DNA from: SXIZ01 sp040079795
GTDB taxonomy: Bacteria; Pseudomonadota; Gammaproteobacteria; Methylococcales; Methylomonadaceae
Reading direction: 5' to 3'
NCBI GenBank assembly: GCA_040079795.1
Contig: JBEBJQ010000052.1
Span: forward strand, 1-31,645
DNA length: 31,645 bases
Shown: positions 7,625 to 16,532 of the stretch, piece by piece
Layout: each line of letters opens with the position of its first letter
Numbering within the stretch: position 1 is the stretch's first letter
Notes under the pieces: generated by a model
What the model was told of the DNA's origin: nothing
Database searches by the model: none
The model's input: only the letters and a program-made list of their open reading frames with translations
Made by a program: the position numbers and the translations under genes

Positions 7625-10600
7625 ATGTTTTTTCTGCACAGTTCCAACAAAACCGAAAATTTATTGGAACATTTAGGTGCAGTTATTCAAGCGAAGCCTT
7701 TGTCTTCACCGTTTGAAAAAGAGCTGTTTCTGATTCAAAGTCAGGGTATGGAACGCTGGCTTTCGCAACAATTGGCGAGCCGTTTAAATGTTTGGGCGAA
7801 TGCGGCGTTTTTATTTCCCGGTAAATTTTTTAGCAGCATTGCCGGGCTCTTGGATAGCCGTTTAAATGATGCGGCTTTAGACCGCAATGTGATGTTATGG
7901 CGTTTTGAGGGTCTGCTCAGACACGTAGATGATCCGGTATTTCAGCCTTTGCGCCAGTATTTAACGGGTGAGAATCTGGCTTTAAAGCGTTTTCAGCTGG
8001 CACAACAATTAGCTAAAATTTTTGACCAATATCAAATTATGCGCCCTGATATGCTAAGCCTTTGGCAGCAAGGCGAATGGGCATTCGACAATAATCCTGC
8101 CGAGCAGTGGCAACGCAAGCTTTGGCTGGATATAACCGCAAGCATCGGCCATAAACATCGCGGCAGCTTATGGCTAGATAGTATTGATGCCTTACACAGT
8201 CATATTCCCGGGCATTTTTCGGGGCAACTACCCGAACGTATTTTTCTATTTGGCATTAATACCTTACCACCGCTTTTTTTGGCGTATTTGCACGCATTGG
8301 CGCAGCATTGCGATTTGCATTTATTTCTGCTGAATCCATCGCAAGAGTTTTGGGCGGATATCGAGAGCAAAAGGCAATGCGCTAAAGCGGCTATAAGAGA
8401 AGAGGCTGCACAGCAGCCTTTTATTGGTCATCCATTATTGGCGGCACTCGGGCAACAGGGGCGGGAATTTCAGGATATGCTCTTAAGCCAAACTTATTTT
8501 AATCTTGAATTAGATAGCTTTGAACCTGCTGTGGCGCAAAGCGTACTGCAACACTTACAAAACGATATTTTACTCAATTCATTGAATAGTGCTGAGCAAC
8601 GCCCGATCTTGCCAGTGCTTGATCAATCCATCAGTGTGCAGGCCTGTCATTCCCGGATGCGCGAAGTGGAGGTGTTAAGAAACCTGTTATTACAAGCTCT
8701 GGAGAGCGATACGAGCTTGGAGTTACGTGACATTGTCGTTATGGCACCGGATATTCAAGACTATGAGCCGTTTATTACTGCGGTGTTTGCCGATATTCAA
8801 TATGCCATTGCTGATCGCAGCCTGCGCTTAAGTAACTCGGCGCTGGATGCGTTTATTCGCTTTTTACAGATCAGCCAAGGCCGCTTTGGCTGGCAAAGTG
8901 TGGTGGATTTACTGGAACAGCCGGTGGTCTACCCCAGCTTTGATTTAGCCGAAACAGATTTGGAACTGTTGAAAAACTGGATCGAAGCGACCAAGGTACG
9001 TTGGGGAAAATCTGCGCAGCATAAACACGAAATGGGCTTGCCCGAACTGGCGCAAAATACCTGGCAGGCTGCCATTGAGCGGCTATTGATGGGCTATTGC
9101 GTTGGTACGGATGAGGAATTTGTCGATGGCATTTTACCGTTTATCAACATTGAAGGCTCGTCGGCGCAAGCATTGGGTGGATTGCATGATTTTTTGCAAT
9201 TATTGTTTAAAGCCAGCACCGAACTGCAACATCCCCTCACCTTTAAGGACTGGCATCGGCAACTGCTTTATTTTGCTGAGCAATTGCTGTCCGTGGCTAC
9301 GCCTTTGGAACGGCAGCAACTAAATGAATTACTTACGGAACTGGCTGAAAAAATAGCGCCGGTTAACGCGGAAAAAATCGCCGTAAGCGTGATTATCAGC
9401 TGGCTGGAAACGCGGGTATCCGAGCAAAAATCGACGACCGGTTTTTTACGCGGTCAACTGACGTTTTGCTCAATGTTACCGATGCGTTCTATTCCGTTTA
9501 AAGTGATTGCCTTATTAGGCATGAACGACGGAGAATTTCCTAAAGTGGATCGCCTGCCCAGTTTTGATTTACTTAAAAGTCAGTTTCGTAAAGGCGATCG
9601 CTCCAGTCGGGCGGATGACCGTTATCAGTTCCTGGAGATTTTGCTTTCGGCGCGGCAGCAGCTGATCATCACTTATATTGGTCAATCCATTAACCATAAT
9701 CAGCTCATCCCACCGTCGGTGGTGGTTAGTGAGTTACTGGAGGTCTTGAGCGAGCATTATCAATTGCACAACCTTATTACGCTTCAGCCGTTGCAGGCTT
9801 TTAGCACCCGATATTTTGAAGAAAATACCGCATTAATTAGCTTTAGCGCCGCCGATTGTGAGACAGCCATTGCACTACAACAGCCCAAATCCAAACCCAC
9901 GCTTTGGTGGCAGGGTAATATTCCAGAAGTTCCTGAGCCGGTCATTGAAATAGCGGATTTGTTCAATTTATTCAAACATCCACAACGGTTTTTTTTACAG
10001 CGGCAATTAGATGTCCGTTTTAAAGGCATTACTGTTGACGCTGAAGAGCGCGAGCCGTTTCGCATTGCCACGCTGGATGGCTACAGTATTCAGCATGACT
10101 GGATTAATGCCCGTTTAAACAACGGTAACTTATCGCTCGCAAAACTACAAGCGCGAGGCCTTTGGTTAGCCGGTAGCAGCGGTGAAATTGAATTTAACCG
10201 CCAACAACAGGCTATTGATGCTTTCGTGTCCATTATTCAAGGTAAAAACCTGGGTGCGCGAATAGAGGATTTACCCATTGATATTAATAGTGGAGGTTTT
10301 AGGTTAATAGGTATGGCTTCCCAACAGTATGAATGGGGTAGCCTGATATATCGTTATGCAAATTTAAAAGGCAAAGACTTTATTGTTGCCTGGTTACAGC
10401 ATTTGATTGTCAATCAGATTAAACCACAGGTTACGCATCTGCTCAGTTTAGAGACAGATATTGTCTTCTTGCCTGAGCATTGTCAAGACGGTCATCTAGA
10501 GCAATGGCTGGCGCTATATCAACAAGGTTTACAACGCCCTGATGCGTTTTTTGTTGAACCCGCGTATGCCTATATTAAACAAGCCAGTAAATTACAACAA

Positions 10601-10795
10601 AGCCAGAGGGCTTCTGTTACTGCTTTGGATGCTGCTATTCAGGCTTTAGCACAATCCGTTGAACAAGGGTATGAGCCTGAGCTACAACGGTTATATCAAA
10701 ATCAGGAGGATTTAAACGGGGTGCTGGGAGATGAGTTTGAAAGTATTTGCCAACGATTGTTGTTGCCGCTTTGGCAGCGGGCACATTCTGGTTGA
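7625..10795 (+). CDS. recC: Exodeoxyribonuclease V gamma subunit RecC
   Basis: RecC is the Chi-recognising, inactive-helicase subunit of RecBCD, which processes double-strand breaks for recombination and degrades linear DNA. The 1056-aa product is slightly shorter than E. coli RecC (1122 aa). Stretches I recognise from E. coli RecC are: the N-terminal PFEKELFLIQSQGMERWL, the CHSRMREVEVLRNLLLQALE segment, LPMRSIPFKVIALLGMNDGE followed by KGDRSSRADDRYQFLE, and the ending CQRLLLPLWQ. AAGG (7615-7618) sits 6 nt before the ATG. The usual partners recB and recD are not on either side: hypF lies upstream and a convergent RimK-like gene downstream. The complex must therefore be completed by genes elsewhere. 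Confidence 0.95.
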   Translation: MFFLHSSNKTENLLEHLGAVIQAKPLSSPFEKELFLIQSQGMERWLSQQLASRLNVWANAAFLFPGKFFSSIAGLLDSRLNDAALDRNVMLWRFEGLLRHVDDPVFQPLRQYLTGENLALKRFQLAQQLAKIFDQYQIMRPDMLSLWQQGEWAFDNNPAEQWQRKLWLDITASIGHKHRGSLWLDSIDALHSHIPGHFSGQLPERIFLFGINTLPPLFLAYLHALAQHCDLHLFLLNPSQEFWADIESKRQCAKAAIREEAAQQPFIGHPLLAALGQQGREFQDMLLSQTYFNLELDSFEPAVAQSVLQHLQNDILLNSLNSAEQRPILPVLDQSISVQACHSRMREVEVLRNLLLQALESDTSLELRDIVVMAPDIQDYEPFITAVFADIQYAIADRSLRLSNSALDAFIRFLQISQGRFGWQSVVDLLEQPVVYPSFDLAETDLELLKNWIEATKVRWGKSAQHKHEMGLPELAQNTWQAAIERLLMGYCVGTDEEFVDGILPFINIEGSSAQALGGLHDFLQLLFKASTELQHPLTFKDWHRQLLYFAEQLLSVATPLERQQLNELLTELAEKIAPVNAEKIAVSVIISWLETRVSEQKSTTGFLRGQLTFCSMLPMRSIPFKVIALLGMNDGEFPKVDRLPSFDLLKSQFRKGDRSSRADDRYQFLEILLSARQQLIITYIGQSINHNQLIPPSVVVSELLEVLSEHYQLHNLITLQPLQAFSTRYFEENTALISFSAADCETAIALQQPKSKPTLWWQGNIPEVPEPVIEIADLFNLFKHPQRFFLQRQLDVRFKGITVDAEEREPFRIATLDGYSIQHDWINARLNNGNLSLAKLQARGLWLAGSSGEIEFNRQQQAIDAFVSIIQGKNLGARIEDLPIDINSGGFRLIGMASQQYEWGSLIYRYANLKGKDFIVAWLQHLIVNQIKPQVTHLLSLETDIVFLPEHCQDGHLEQWLALYQQGLQRPDAFFVEPAYAYIKQASKLQQSQRASVTALDAAIQALAQSVEQGYEPELQRLYQNQEDLNGVLGDEFESICQRLLLPLWQRAHSG

Positions 10796-10838
10796 TAGCC
10801 AATAGCTTAAGACTGGGCATCTAGCAAAATTCGCCTGA

Positions 10839-12323
10839 TTATCTATCTCCCTTTCGCCGCTTCTCCATCCGCCGTAAAAATTCCGCCATAATAAGATGAT
10901 AGAGCTCATCGCCCAAATATTTGTCTTCAATGCCCCGATCGATATTGGGATTGTCATTGACTTCAATTACAAAGCCTTTACCTGCTTTTTCTTTTACATC
11001 GACTCCGTAAAAACCGTTACCGATTGGTTGCGTGGCTTTTAAGGCGGCTTCTAAAACCGCTTTAGGGACTTCAAAAGTTGGCAAAGTATCAAAATTCCCC
11101 TCATCTACTTTGCTGTTACCATGACGATAAATTTGCCAATGGTTTTTTACCATGTAATAGCGGCAAGCATACAACGCTTTATTGTTAAGGATGCCAATGC
11201 GCCAATCAAAATCGGTATATAAGAACTCCTGTGCTAATAGTAACGCCGATTGTTTAAACAACTCAGCCACTTTGTCTTCCAATTCCTGGCGATCTTTTAC
11301 TTTAACTACACCACGAGAAAAAGAGCCATCAGGAATTTTAATGACGATGGGGAAGTTAGTAGATTTTTCCAGATTATCCAAATGTGCGGCGTTACCTTTA
11401 TGCAGCAACCAGGTTTTAGGGGCGGGTACCTTATGGGTTCGAAACAGGTCAGCCAGATAGATTTTATTGGTACAGCGCAGCATAGAGGTGGGGTCATCAA
11501 TGACGACTAAACCTTCAGCTTCGGCTTTTTTGGCAAAACGATAGGTATGATGGTCAATTCCTGTGGTTTCACGGATGAACAGGCCATCAAATTCCGGTAA
11601 GCGTACGTAATGTTGTGGCGATATCAGCTCAACGTCGATACCTAATTGCCGCCCTGCGGTAATGAATTTTTTAAGCGCACCCCGGTTACTGGGTGGCATC
11701 TTTTCTTCAGGATTGATTAAGATGGCAAGGTCGAAGCGGGAGGATTTTTTCGGTCGATCTTTACGCCAGACTTTTTTGCTGAACTTATCCAGGGCGGCCG
11801 CAAAGTGCGTTTCAGCAGCTTCGTCTAGGCTGTGATGCGAGATAGCTTGTAACTCGCTCACTTCCCATTTATTGCTGGCGGGATAATGTTGTAAGGTGAT
11901 TTCCAGTACCGGGCAGGAAAAGCGTTCAAACAAAATGCGCGCCAATTCTTGAAAAGCAGGCTCCGGCGTGGTGCCAAAGTAGCTGCGGATAGTAATAGAA
12001 GATTGTTGATCTTTGCTTTTCACCGCTTTTGATAAAGCTTGAGATAAATCGTCCAGTTGCAATCGATATAATTCTCCGCGATCTAAATCACTGAGCACTT
12101 TAACCGAAGGGATAACATTATGCCCCCGGGCTTCCGCCAATAATGAACAATAGTAGCCGTCGGAAAGATAAGAATAACTGCGACAAAGGTTGATAACCCG
12201 CACGCGCTGCTCGGATTCAACTTGTTCGGTTGCAAGGTAAGCTTCAAAGGTTATGAGTTGTTCACTCGGATAATAGGGCGCCCAGTCAGAAAGCGTGTCC
12301 ACCACTAAAAGGGTGCTTGCCAT
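10839..12323 (-). CDS. RimK-type ATP-grasp ligase with N-terminal RLAN domain
   Basis: This resembles the RimK family of ATP-dependent carboxylate-amine ligases, which attach amino acids (often glutamate) to a protein or small-molecule carboxylate. The N-terminal half (about 1-200) fits the RLAN domain that precedes some RimK-like ATP-grasp enzymes, with LCRSYSYLSDGYYCSLLAEARGH as a recognisable stretch near 46-68. The C-terminal ATP-grasp part includes FPIVIKIPDGSFSRGVVKV for ATP binding and FVIEVNDNPNIDRG, whose Glu/Asn residues bind Mg. Length is 494 aa. It is transcribed toward recC and away from the SRP RNA gene, with no partner gene beside it, so the acceptor substrate is unknown. No clear Shine-Dalgarno precedes the ATG. 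Confidence 0.85.
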   Translation of the reverse strand: MASTLLVVDTLSDWAPYYPSEQLITFEAYLATEQVESEQRVRVINLCRSYSYLSDGYYCSLLAEARGHNVIPSVKVLSDLDRGELYRLQLDDLSQALSKAVKSKDQQSSITIRSYFGTTPEPAFQELARILFERFSCPVLEITLQHYPASNKWEVSELQAISHHSLDEAAETHFAAALDKFSKKVWRKDRPKKSSRFDLAILINPEEKMPPSNRGALKKFITAGRQLGIDVELISPQHYVRLPEFDGLFIRETTGIDHHTYRFAKKAEAEGLVVIDDPTSMLRCTNKIYLADLFRTHKVPAPKTWLLHKGNAAHLDNLEKSTNFPIVIKIPDGSFSRGVVKVKDRQELEDKVAELFKQSALLLAQEFLYTDFDWRIGILNNKALYACRYYMVKNHWQIYRHGNSKVDEGNFDTLPTFEVPKAVLEAALKATQPIGNGFYGVDVKEKAGKGFVIEVNDNPNIDRGIEDKYLGDELYHLIMAEFLRRMEKRRKGDR

Positions 12324-12464
12324 AGGTAGTGTGTTCCAGTTGGTAAAAGTTGCCGCATTTTGAAACCGATGGGTTTTTTATACAAGCGGTTTTTCGGATA
12401 ATATTACCTGGATAGTATGAATGCTTACTGAAGCGTGTGGGTAATGTAAAAAATATTTTTTTGG

Positions 12465-12493
12465 TTGCGCGTCGGGCTTAATTCATAGATAAT
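12465..12493 (+). promoter_or_regulatory. Candidate promoter of the SRP RNA gene
   Basis: TTGCGC (12465-12470) and GATAAT (12488-12493) are separated by 17 bp. A start near 12500 would give a precursor with a 5' leader of about 28 nt, comparable to the RNase P-trimmed leader of E. coli 4.5S RNA. No hairpin with a T-run is seen between the RNA and dnaX, so this promoter may also feed the dnaX operon. Confidence 0.5.
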
Positions 12494-12527
12494 AGTAAGT
12501 CTTTAGTGAGTGCTGCTAAAGCCTTAT

Positions 12528-12640
12528 GGAGGCTATGTCGGTCCTCCCGCAACGATACTCTGCAAACCCCGCCAGGTCCGGAAGGGAGCAACGGTAGTAG
12601 AGGATTCGTGTGCCGGGATGTGGCTGGTATAGTCTCCACC
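12528..12640 (+). ncRNA. ffs: Signal recognition particle 4.5S RNA, small bacterial type
   Basis: This is the RNA core of the signal recognition particle, which with Ffh targets nascent membrane proteins to FtsY and SecYEG. The invariant apical segment CAGGTCCGGAAGGGAGCA (12581 onward) holds the GGAA tetraloop and the asymmetric internal loop. The flanking TCCCGCAACG and GTGTGCCGGGATG are close to the E. coli sequence. The 5' end GGAGGCTAT pairs with ATAGTCTCC near the 3' end through nine pairs, one of them G-U, which sets the ends. The length of about 113 nt equals the gammaproteobacterial type. It lies 28 nt before dnaX. Confidence 0.95.
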
Positions 12641-12668
12641 AATCATTTCTCTACCTTTTCAGTCTTTC

Positions 12669-14297
12669 ATGGCTTACCAGGTTCTAGCTCGAAAATGGCG
12701 TCCCACTAATTTCACCGAAATTGTCGGTCAAGCGCATGTTGTGCAATCATTAACCCATGCATTGCAACACCAGCGGCTGCACCATGCTTATTTGTTTACA
12801 GGTACGCGGGGTGTGGGTAAAACCACTATCGCCAGAATTCTGGCAAAAGCCATTAATTGTGAAAATCTACAAGATTTTAACCCCTGCGGTGTCTGCGATA
12901 TTTGTGTTGCAGTTGATGACGGCTGCTTTCTTGATCTGATTGAAGTTGATGCCGCCTCACGCACTAAAGTCGAAGATACCCGTGATTTACTGGATAACGT
13001 TCAATACGCACCAAACCGTGGCCGCTATAAAGTCTATTTGATTGACGAAGTGCATATGCTATCTGGGCACAGTTTTAATGCTTTGCTTAAAACTTTGGAA
13101 GAGCCGCCTGCGCACGTTAAATTTCTATTGGCCACTACCGATCCACATAAAATTCCGGTGACCGTGCTGTCGCGTTGCTTGCAATTTAATTTGAAGCGGA
13201 TGTTACCGGGACAAATCAGTGCGCAAATGGAGTTTATCCTGCAACAGGAGCAGATTGCCTATGAACTGCCCGCTCTTGCCTTAATCGCGCGGGCGGCGGA
13301 TGGCAGTATGCGGGATGGCTTAAGTATACTGGATCAAGCCATTGCCTTTGGGCAAGGCGAAGTCAGGCAGGCGGATGTCATACAGATGCTTGGAACAGTT
13401 GCCCAGCAACCGGTCACGGCTATATTAAAGGCGTTAGCCAGCGGTGAGGTTAATGCCATGCTGGACATTGTGGCGGAAGCCGCAAATTTAAACCCTGATT
13501 TTGCGGGCATTGTGCAGGAGATTTTATGCATCCTGCATCGAGTGACCCTGTATCAAGCGGCACCGATCAGTCTGGAGCAGGAGTTTGATCCAGAGGCGAT
13601 CATTGAACTTGCTGCCTTGCTACTACCTGAAGATGTACAACTGTATTACCAGATCGCGTTAATCGGACAGCGGGATCTGGAATTAGCGCCTGATCCCCGA
13701 ATGGGTTTTGAAATGCTACTGTTACGGATGCTCAGCTTCAGACCTGTGTCCAGTGCCGGTTCATCCGCTAAGCCAATTGAACAAGCTCAGCCGCTTGCCA
13801 GGCCACAACAGCTACAAAATCAGTTGGCACCAACCGCAGTTCCTTCTGTAACTCAACAGCCAATATTGGCTGAAGCTCCCGTTATGCATGGTTCTAGCGT
13901 AAAAATGTCCGAAGATTCTTTGAGTAATGATTGGTTAACCATTATTAACGCCATGAAACTTGACGGCATGACGCGACAATTAGCCAATAATTGCATCCTG
14001 GAAAATATCGATGATTATACTTGTGCGCTTATTGTCGATGCTGGACATCAGCATTTATGTGGCGGCGTTCCGGAAACCAAACTTCAGCAAGCGTTGCAAA
14101 AATTTCGGGGAGCCCCTTTAAAGTTAGTTATTAAGGTTGCCAAGGCAGCCCTTGAAACCCCTGCTATTGCCCAGACTAAGGCGCTGGTAGATAAGCAGCA
14201 AGCAGCCGTTGAGTCCATCAATAATGACGAAAACATTTTGGCTTTGAAAGAACACTTTGACGCACGGATTATGCCCGGTACTATTGAACCCTTATAA
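12669..14297 (+). CDS. dnaX: DNA polymerase III subunits tau/gamma
   Basis: DnaX is the AAA+ motor of the clamp loader, which places the beta sliding clamp on primed DNA. Visible features are RKWRPTNFTEIVGQ at the N terminus, Walker A GTRGVGKTT (45-53), a zinc site with Cys64, Cys73, Cys76 and Cys79, the Walker B region VYLIDEVHMLS, and the SRC-box LSRCLQFNL. The Pro/Gln/Ala-rich linker near residues 360-410 leads to a C-terminal tau-like domain. Its 542 aa are shorter than E. coli tau (643). I see no A-AAA-AAG slippery sequence after the AAA+ region, so a separate gamma form made by frameshifting is not indicated. It begins the dnaX-ybaB-recR group. Confidence 0.96.
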   Translation: MAYQVLARKWRPTNFTEIVGQAHVVQSLTHALQHQRLHHAYLFTGTRGVGKTTIARILAKAINCENLQDFNPCGVCDICVAVDDGCFLDLIEVDAASRTKVEDTRDLLDNVQYAPNRGRYKVYLIDEVHMLSGHSFNALLKTLEEPPAHVKFLLATTDPHKIPVTVLSRCLQFNLKRMLPGQISAQMEFILQQEQIAYELPALALIARAADGSMRDGLSILDQAIAFGQGEVRQADVIQMLGTVAQQPVTAILKALASGEVNAMLDIVAEAANLNPDFAGIVQEILCILHRVTLYQAAPISLEQEFDPEAIIELAALLLPEDVQLYYQIALIGQRDLELAPDPRMGFEMLLLRMLSFRPVSSAGSSAKPIEQAQPLARPQQLQNQLAPTAVPSVTQQPILAEAPVMHGSSVKMSEDSLSNDWLTIINAMKLDGMTRQLANNCILENIDDYTCALIVDAGHQHLCGGVPETKLQQALQKFRGAPLKLVIKVAKAALETPAIAQTKALVDKQQAAVESINNDENILALKEHFDARIMPGTIEPL

Positions 14298-14314
14298 AAC
14301 AATTGGAGAAAGAT

Positions 14315-14638
14315 ATGAAAAATGCCTTGGGCAATATCATGCAACAAGCCCAAAAAATGCAGGAAGATTTAAAAAAAGCGCAGGAGGAACTTGCAGCACT
14401 CGAGATTCAGGGTGAATCCGGCGGCGGTTTAGTTAAAATCGTGATGACCGGCAAACGTGAAGTCAGAAAAGTATCTATCGACGACTCGCTGGTTGGTGAC
14501 GACCGGGATATGTTGGAGGATTTGATTGCCGCTGCTTTTAACGATGCTGTGCATAAAGTAGCTAAAATGAAAAAAGACAAGATGTCCAGTTTGACAGCGG
14601 GTATTCCGCTGCCGCCCGGGTTCCAAATGCCTTTTTAA
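14315..14638 (+). CDS. ybaB: YbaB/EbfC nucleoid-associated DNA-binding protein
   Basis: This is a small dimeric DNA-binding protein of the YbaB/EbfC family, typically found between dnaX and recR. The ATG at 14315 is chosen because GGAG (14305-14308) lies 6 nt upstream; an in-frame TTG at 14303 overlaps that site and is rejected. The product is 107 aa. The N-terminal helix has repeated Lys/Gln/Glu (MQQAQKMQEDLKKAQEEL), followed by the family stretch GGGLVKIVMTGKREVRKVSI, and the tail ends GIPLPPGFQMPF. It starts 17 nt after dnaX, and recR follows 17 nt later. Confidence 0.95.
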   Translation: MKNALGNIMQQAQKMQEDLKKAQEELAALEIQGESGGGLVKIVMTGKREVRKVSIDDSLVGDDRDMLEDLIAAAFNDAVHKVAKMKKDKMSSLTAGIPLPPGFQMPF

Positions 14639-14655
14639 ACTGACGCTATTTTAAA

Positions 14656-15255
14656 ATGATTAATAACGGCTTGCTCGGTCAATTAATTCAACGCTTATGT
14701 TGTTTGCCTGGCGTAGGTACAAAATCAGCGCAGCGCATGGCGTTCCATTTGTTGCAACGGGATCGGCAGGGCGCACAACGCTTGGCTGATGCCCTCATTG
14801 CCGCCTTGGCTAAAATAGGCCATTGCCAGCAATGCCGGACTTTAACCGAGCTGCCGGTTTGTGAAATTTGCGCCAGTAACAGCCGCGACCAAACTATCCT
14901 GTGTGTAGTTGAAACACCTTCAGATGCCTGGGTGGTTGAACAGGCGGCCTTTTTTAAGGGGGTATATTTTATTTTGCACGGTCGTTTATCCCCGTTGGAT
15001 GGAATCGGGCCGGATGAATTAGGTCTGAATCTGCTTGAGCAACGTTTTGCCGCAGGCACGGTTAAAGAAATTATTTTAGCGACCAACTCTACCGTCGAGG
15101 GCGAGGCCACCGCTTATTATATTAGTCATTTAGCTAAAAAATATCAGTTGCAAGCCAGTCGACTCGCGCAAGGGGTGCCAATTGGCGGAGAACTGGAGTA
15201 TATCGACAGCGGCACACTGTCTCAGGCGTTTACAGGCCGTAAAATTTTGGACTAA
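14656..15255 (+). CDS. recR: Recombination mediator RecR
   Basis: RecR works with RecO (and RecF) to load RecA on SSB-coated gaps. The 199-aa length is standard. Features in order are: a helix-hairpin-helix (LCCLPGVGTKSAQRMAFHLL, 14-33), a four-cysteine zinc finger (Cys57, Cys60, Cys69, Cys72), and a Toprim domain from about 80 (ILCVVETPSDAWVVEQ to ILATNSTVEGEATAYYI). The C terminus carries the usual LAQGVPIGGELEYIDSGTL. The Shine-Dalgarno is poor, and translation probably depends on coupling to ybaB 17 nt upstream. Within the window the repair gene recC is about 4 kb upstream but belongs to a separate transcript. Confidence 0.96.
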   Translation: MINNGLLGQLIQRLCCLPGVGTKSAQRMAFHLLQRDRQGAQRLADALIAALAKIGHCQQCRTLTELPVCEICASNSRDQTILCVVETPSDAWVVEQAAFFKGVYFILHGRLSPLDGIGPDELGLNLLEQRFAAGTVKEIILATNSTVEGEATAYYISHLAKKYQLQASRLAQGVPIGGELEYIDSGTLSQAFTGRKILD

Positions 15256-15265
15256 GGAGAACATC

Positions 15266-15604
15266 ATGAATGATTGTTTATTTTGCAAAATGGTTGCCGG
15301 TAACATTAAGCCGGATATAGTGTACGAAGATGAACAAGTCTTGGCGTTTCGGGATATTAATCCACAAGCGCCCGTGCATATTCTGATTATCCCAAAACGT
15401 CACATTGCCACGTTGAATGATTTAGATGACCAAAAACTGGCCGGTAAACTGTTACAAACAACCACTGACTTAGCCAGCGCGGAAGGTCTGGCCGAAGCAG
15501 GTTATAGAACGGTGATTAACTGTAATCAGGATGGCGGTCAGGCGGTATACCATTTGCATGTGCATTTATTAGGGGGAAGGCAGTTGCTTTGGCCGCCAGG
15601 GTAA
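15266..15604 (+). CDS. hinT: HIT-family purine nucleoside phosphoramidase
   Basis: This is a histidine-triad hydrolase of the HinT group, which cleaves AMP-lysine and related phosphoramidates. AAGGAGA (15254-15260) lies 5 nt before the ATG at 15266, giving 112 aa; an earlier in-frame start at 15182 inside recR lacks such support. The sequence begins CLFCKMVAGNIKPDIVYED, and the catalytic triad HLHVHLLGG sits at the C terminus. It lies 10 nt after recR on the same strand and is likely co-transcribed. A gap of 64 bp separates it from the convergent sseA gene; no clear terminator is visible there. Confidence 0.94.
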   Translation: MNDCLFCKMVAGNIKPDIVYEDEQVLAFRDINPQAPVHILIIPKRHIATLNDLDDQKLAGKLLQTTTDLASAEGLAEAGYRTVINCNQDGGQAVYHLHVHLLGGRQLLWPPG

Positions 15605-15668
15605 GTTTTTTGCTTTAGGCTGTATTTAGGGGGAACGCTATTGACCGTCATGTTCAGAGCTTATAAAT

Positions 15669-16514
15669 TCAGTTTGTCGCAACCCGCCGATTTTTATTGC
15701 GTATCCATTCGCTCCAAGACCCTGCGTATAATTTAGATCCCGTTAATCCTGCATATTCCATAGCCAGCAGATTATGGCAGGCCGTCACACCGGAGCCACA
15801 CATATGCACCACTTGTTCTGGCGGGGTATTGCCAATCAACTGTTTAAATTGTTCCCGCAACTGCCCAGCCTTTAGAAACAAACCATTGCTATCCAGATTG
15901 TTTTGAAACGCGCGGTTGACTGCGCCGGGGATGTGGCCGGCAACCGGATCAATGGGTTCCTGTTCGCCCCGAAAGCGTTCTGGGGTGCGGGCATCCACCA
16001 GACAAATGTCTTTTTGCGCGAGGCGATTTTGTACTTGGGTCGCATCCAACCAAGTTGAGTCATTAAGATAAGCCCTAAAAATACAAGGCTTAATACTGGG
16101 CAAAGCTGTGGTGGTGGGCAACCCGAGTTTTTGCCAGTGTTTAAAACCGCCATCCAGCACCGCAACTTTATCGTGCCCCAGGCAACGTAATAACCACCAC
16201 AAGCGGCCTGCAAATGCGCCGCTGGCATCATCATAAACAATCACTTGCGTGTGATTGTTTATGCCCCAAAGCCCCAGTTTTTCCGTTAATAAACGAAAGT
16301 CGGGCAGGGGATGTCTTCCGGTATAACTGGTAATGCTTGAAGATAGGTCTTTGTCTAAGTGGGCATAGCGGGCTTCGGGTATATGCCCTTGCCGATAGGC
16401 TTTGGCGCCAGCGTCGGTATTTGCGAGGGAAAAACGGCTGTCGATAACAACCCAATTGCGGGCGTTAAGGTTTTGGTTTAATGTTTCGGCAGAAATCAAA
16501 GTTGTATAAGTCAT
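15669..16514 (-). CDS. sseA: 3-mercaptopyruvate/thiosulfate sulfurtransferase
   Basis: This two-domain rhodanese transfers sulfane sulfur from mercaptopyruvate or thiosulfate to an acceptor through a cysteine persulfide. The N-terminal inactive rhodanese domain includes WVVIDSRFSL and GHIPEARYAHLD. The C-terminal domain has the active loop MCGSGVTACHN with the catalytic Cys at about residue 239. The CGSGVT form is that of mercaptopyruvate sulfurtransferases such as E. coli SseA (Cys238), rather than the CRxGxR loop of thiosulfate enzymes. Length is 281 aa, as expected. It follows the quinone oxidoreductase gene by 18 nt on the minus strand and is probably the third gene of that operon. Confidence 0.93.
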   Translation of the reverse strand: MTYTTLISAETLNQNLNARNWVVIDSRFSLANTDAGAKAYRQGHIPEARYAHLDKDLSSSITSYTGRHPLPDFRLLTEKLGLWGINNHTQVIVYDDASGAFAGRLWWLLRCLGHDKVAVLDGGFKHWQKLGLPTTTALPSIKPCIFRAYLNDSTWLDATQVQNRLAQKDICLVDARTPERFRGEQEPIDPVAGHIPGAVNRAFQNNLDSNGLFLKAGQLREQFKQLIGNTPPEQVVHMCGSGVTACHNLLAMEYAGLTGSKLYAGSWSEWIRNKNRRVATN

Positions 16515-16532
16515 AGCATACTCACAAAGAAA

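Noticed and set aside
12506..12709. 67-aa ORF across the SRP RNA gene
   Set aside because: It overlaps the structured RNA on the same strand, and the conserved bases are explained by the RNA.
13700..14000. Programmed -1 frameshift in dnaX making a gamma subunit
   Set aside because: No A-AAA-AAG or similar heptamer followed by a stem was found; the nearest A-run (around 13900) is only five bases long.
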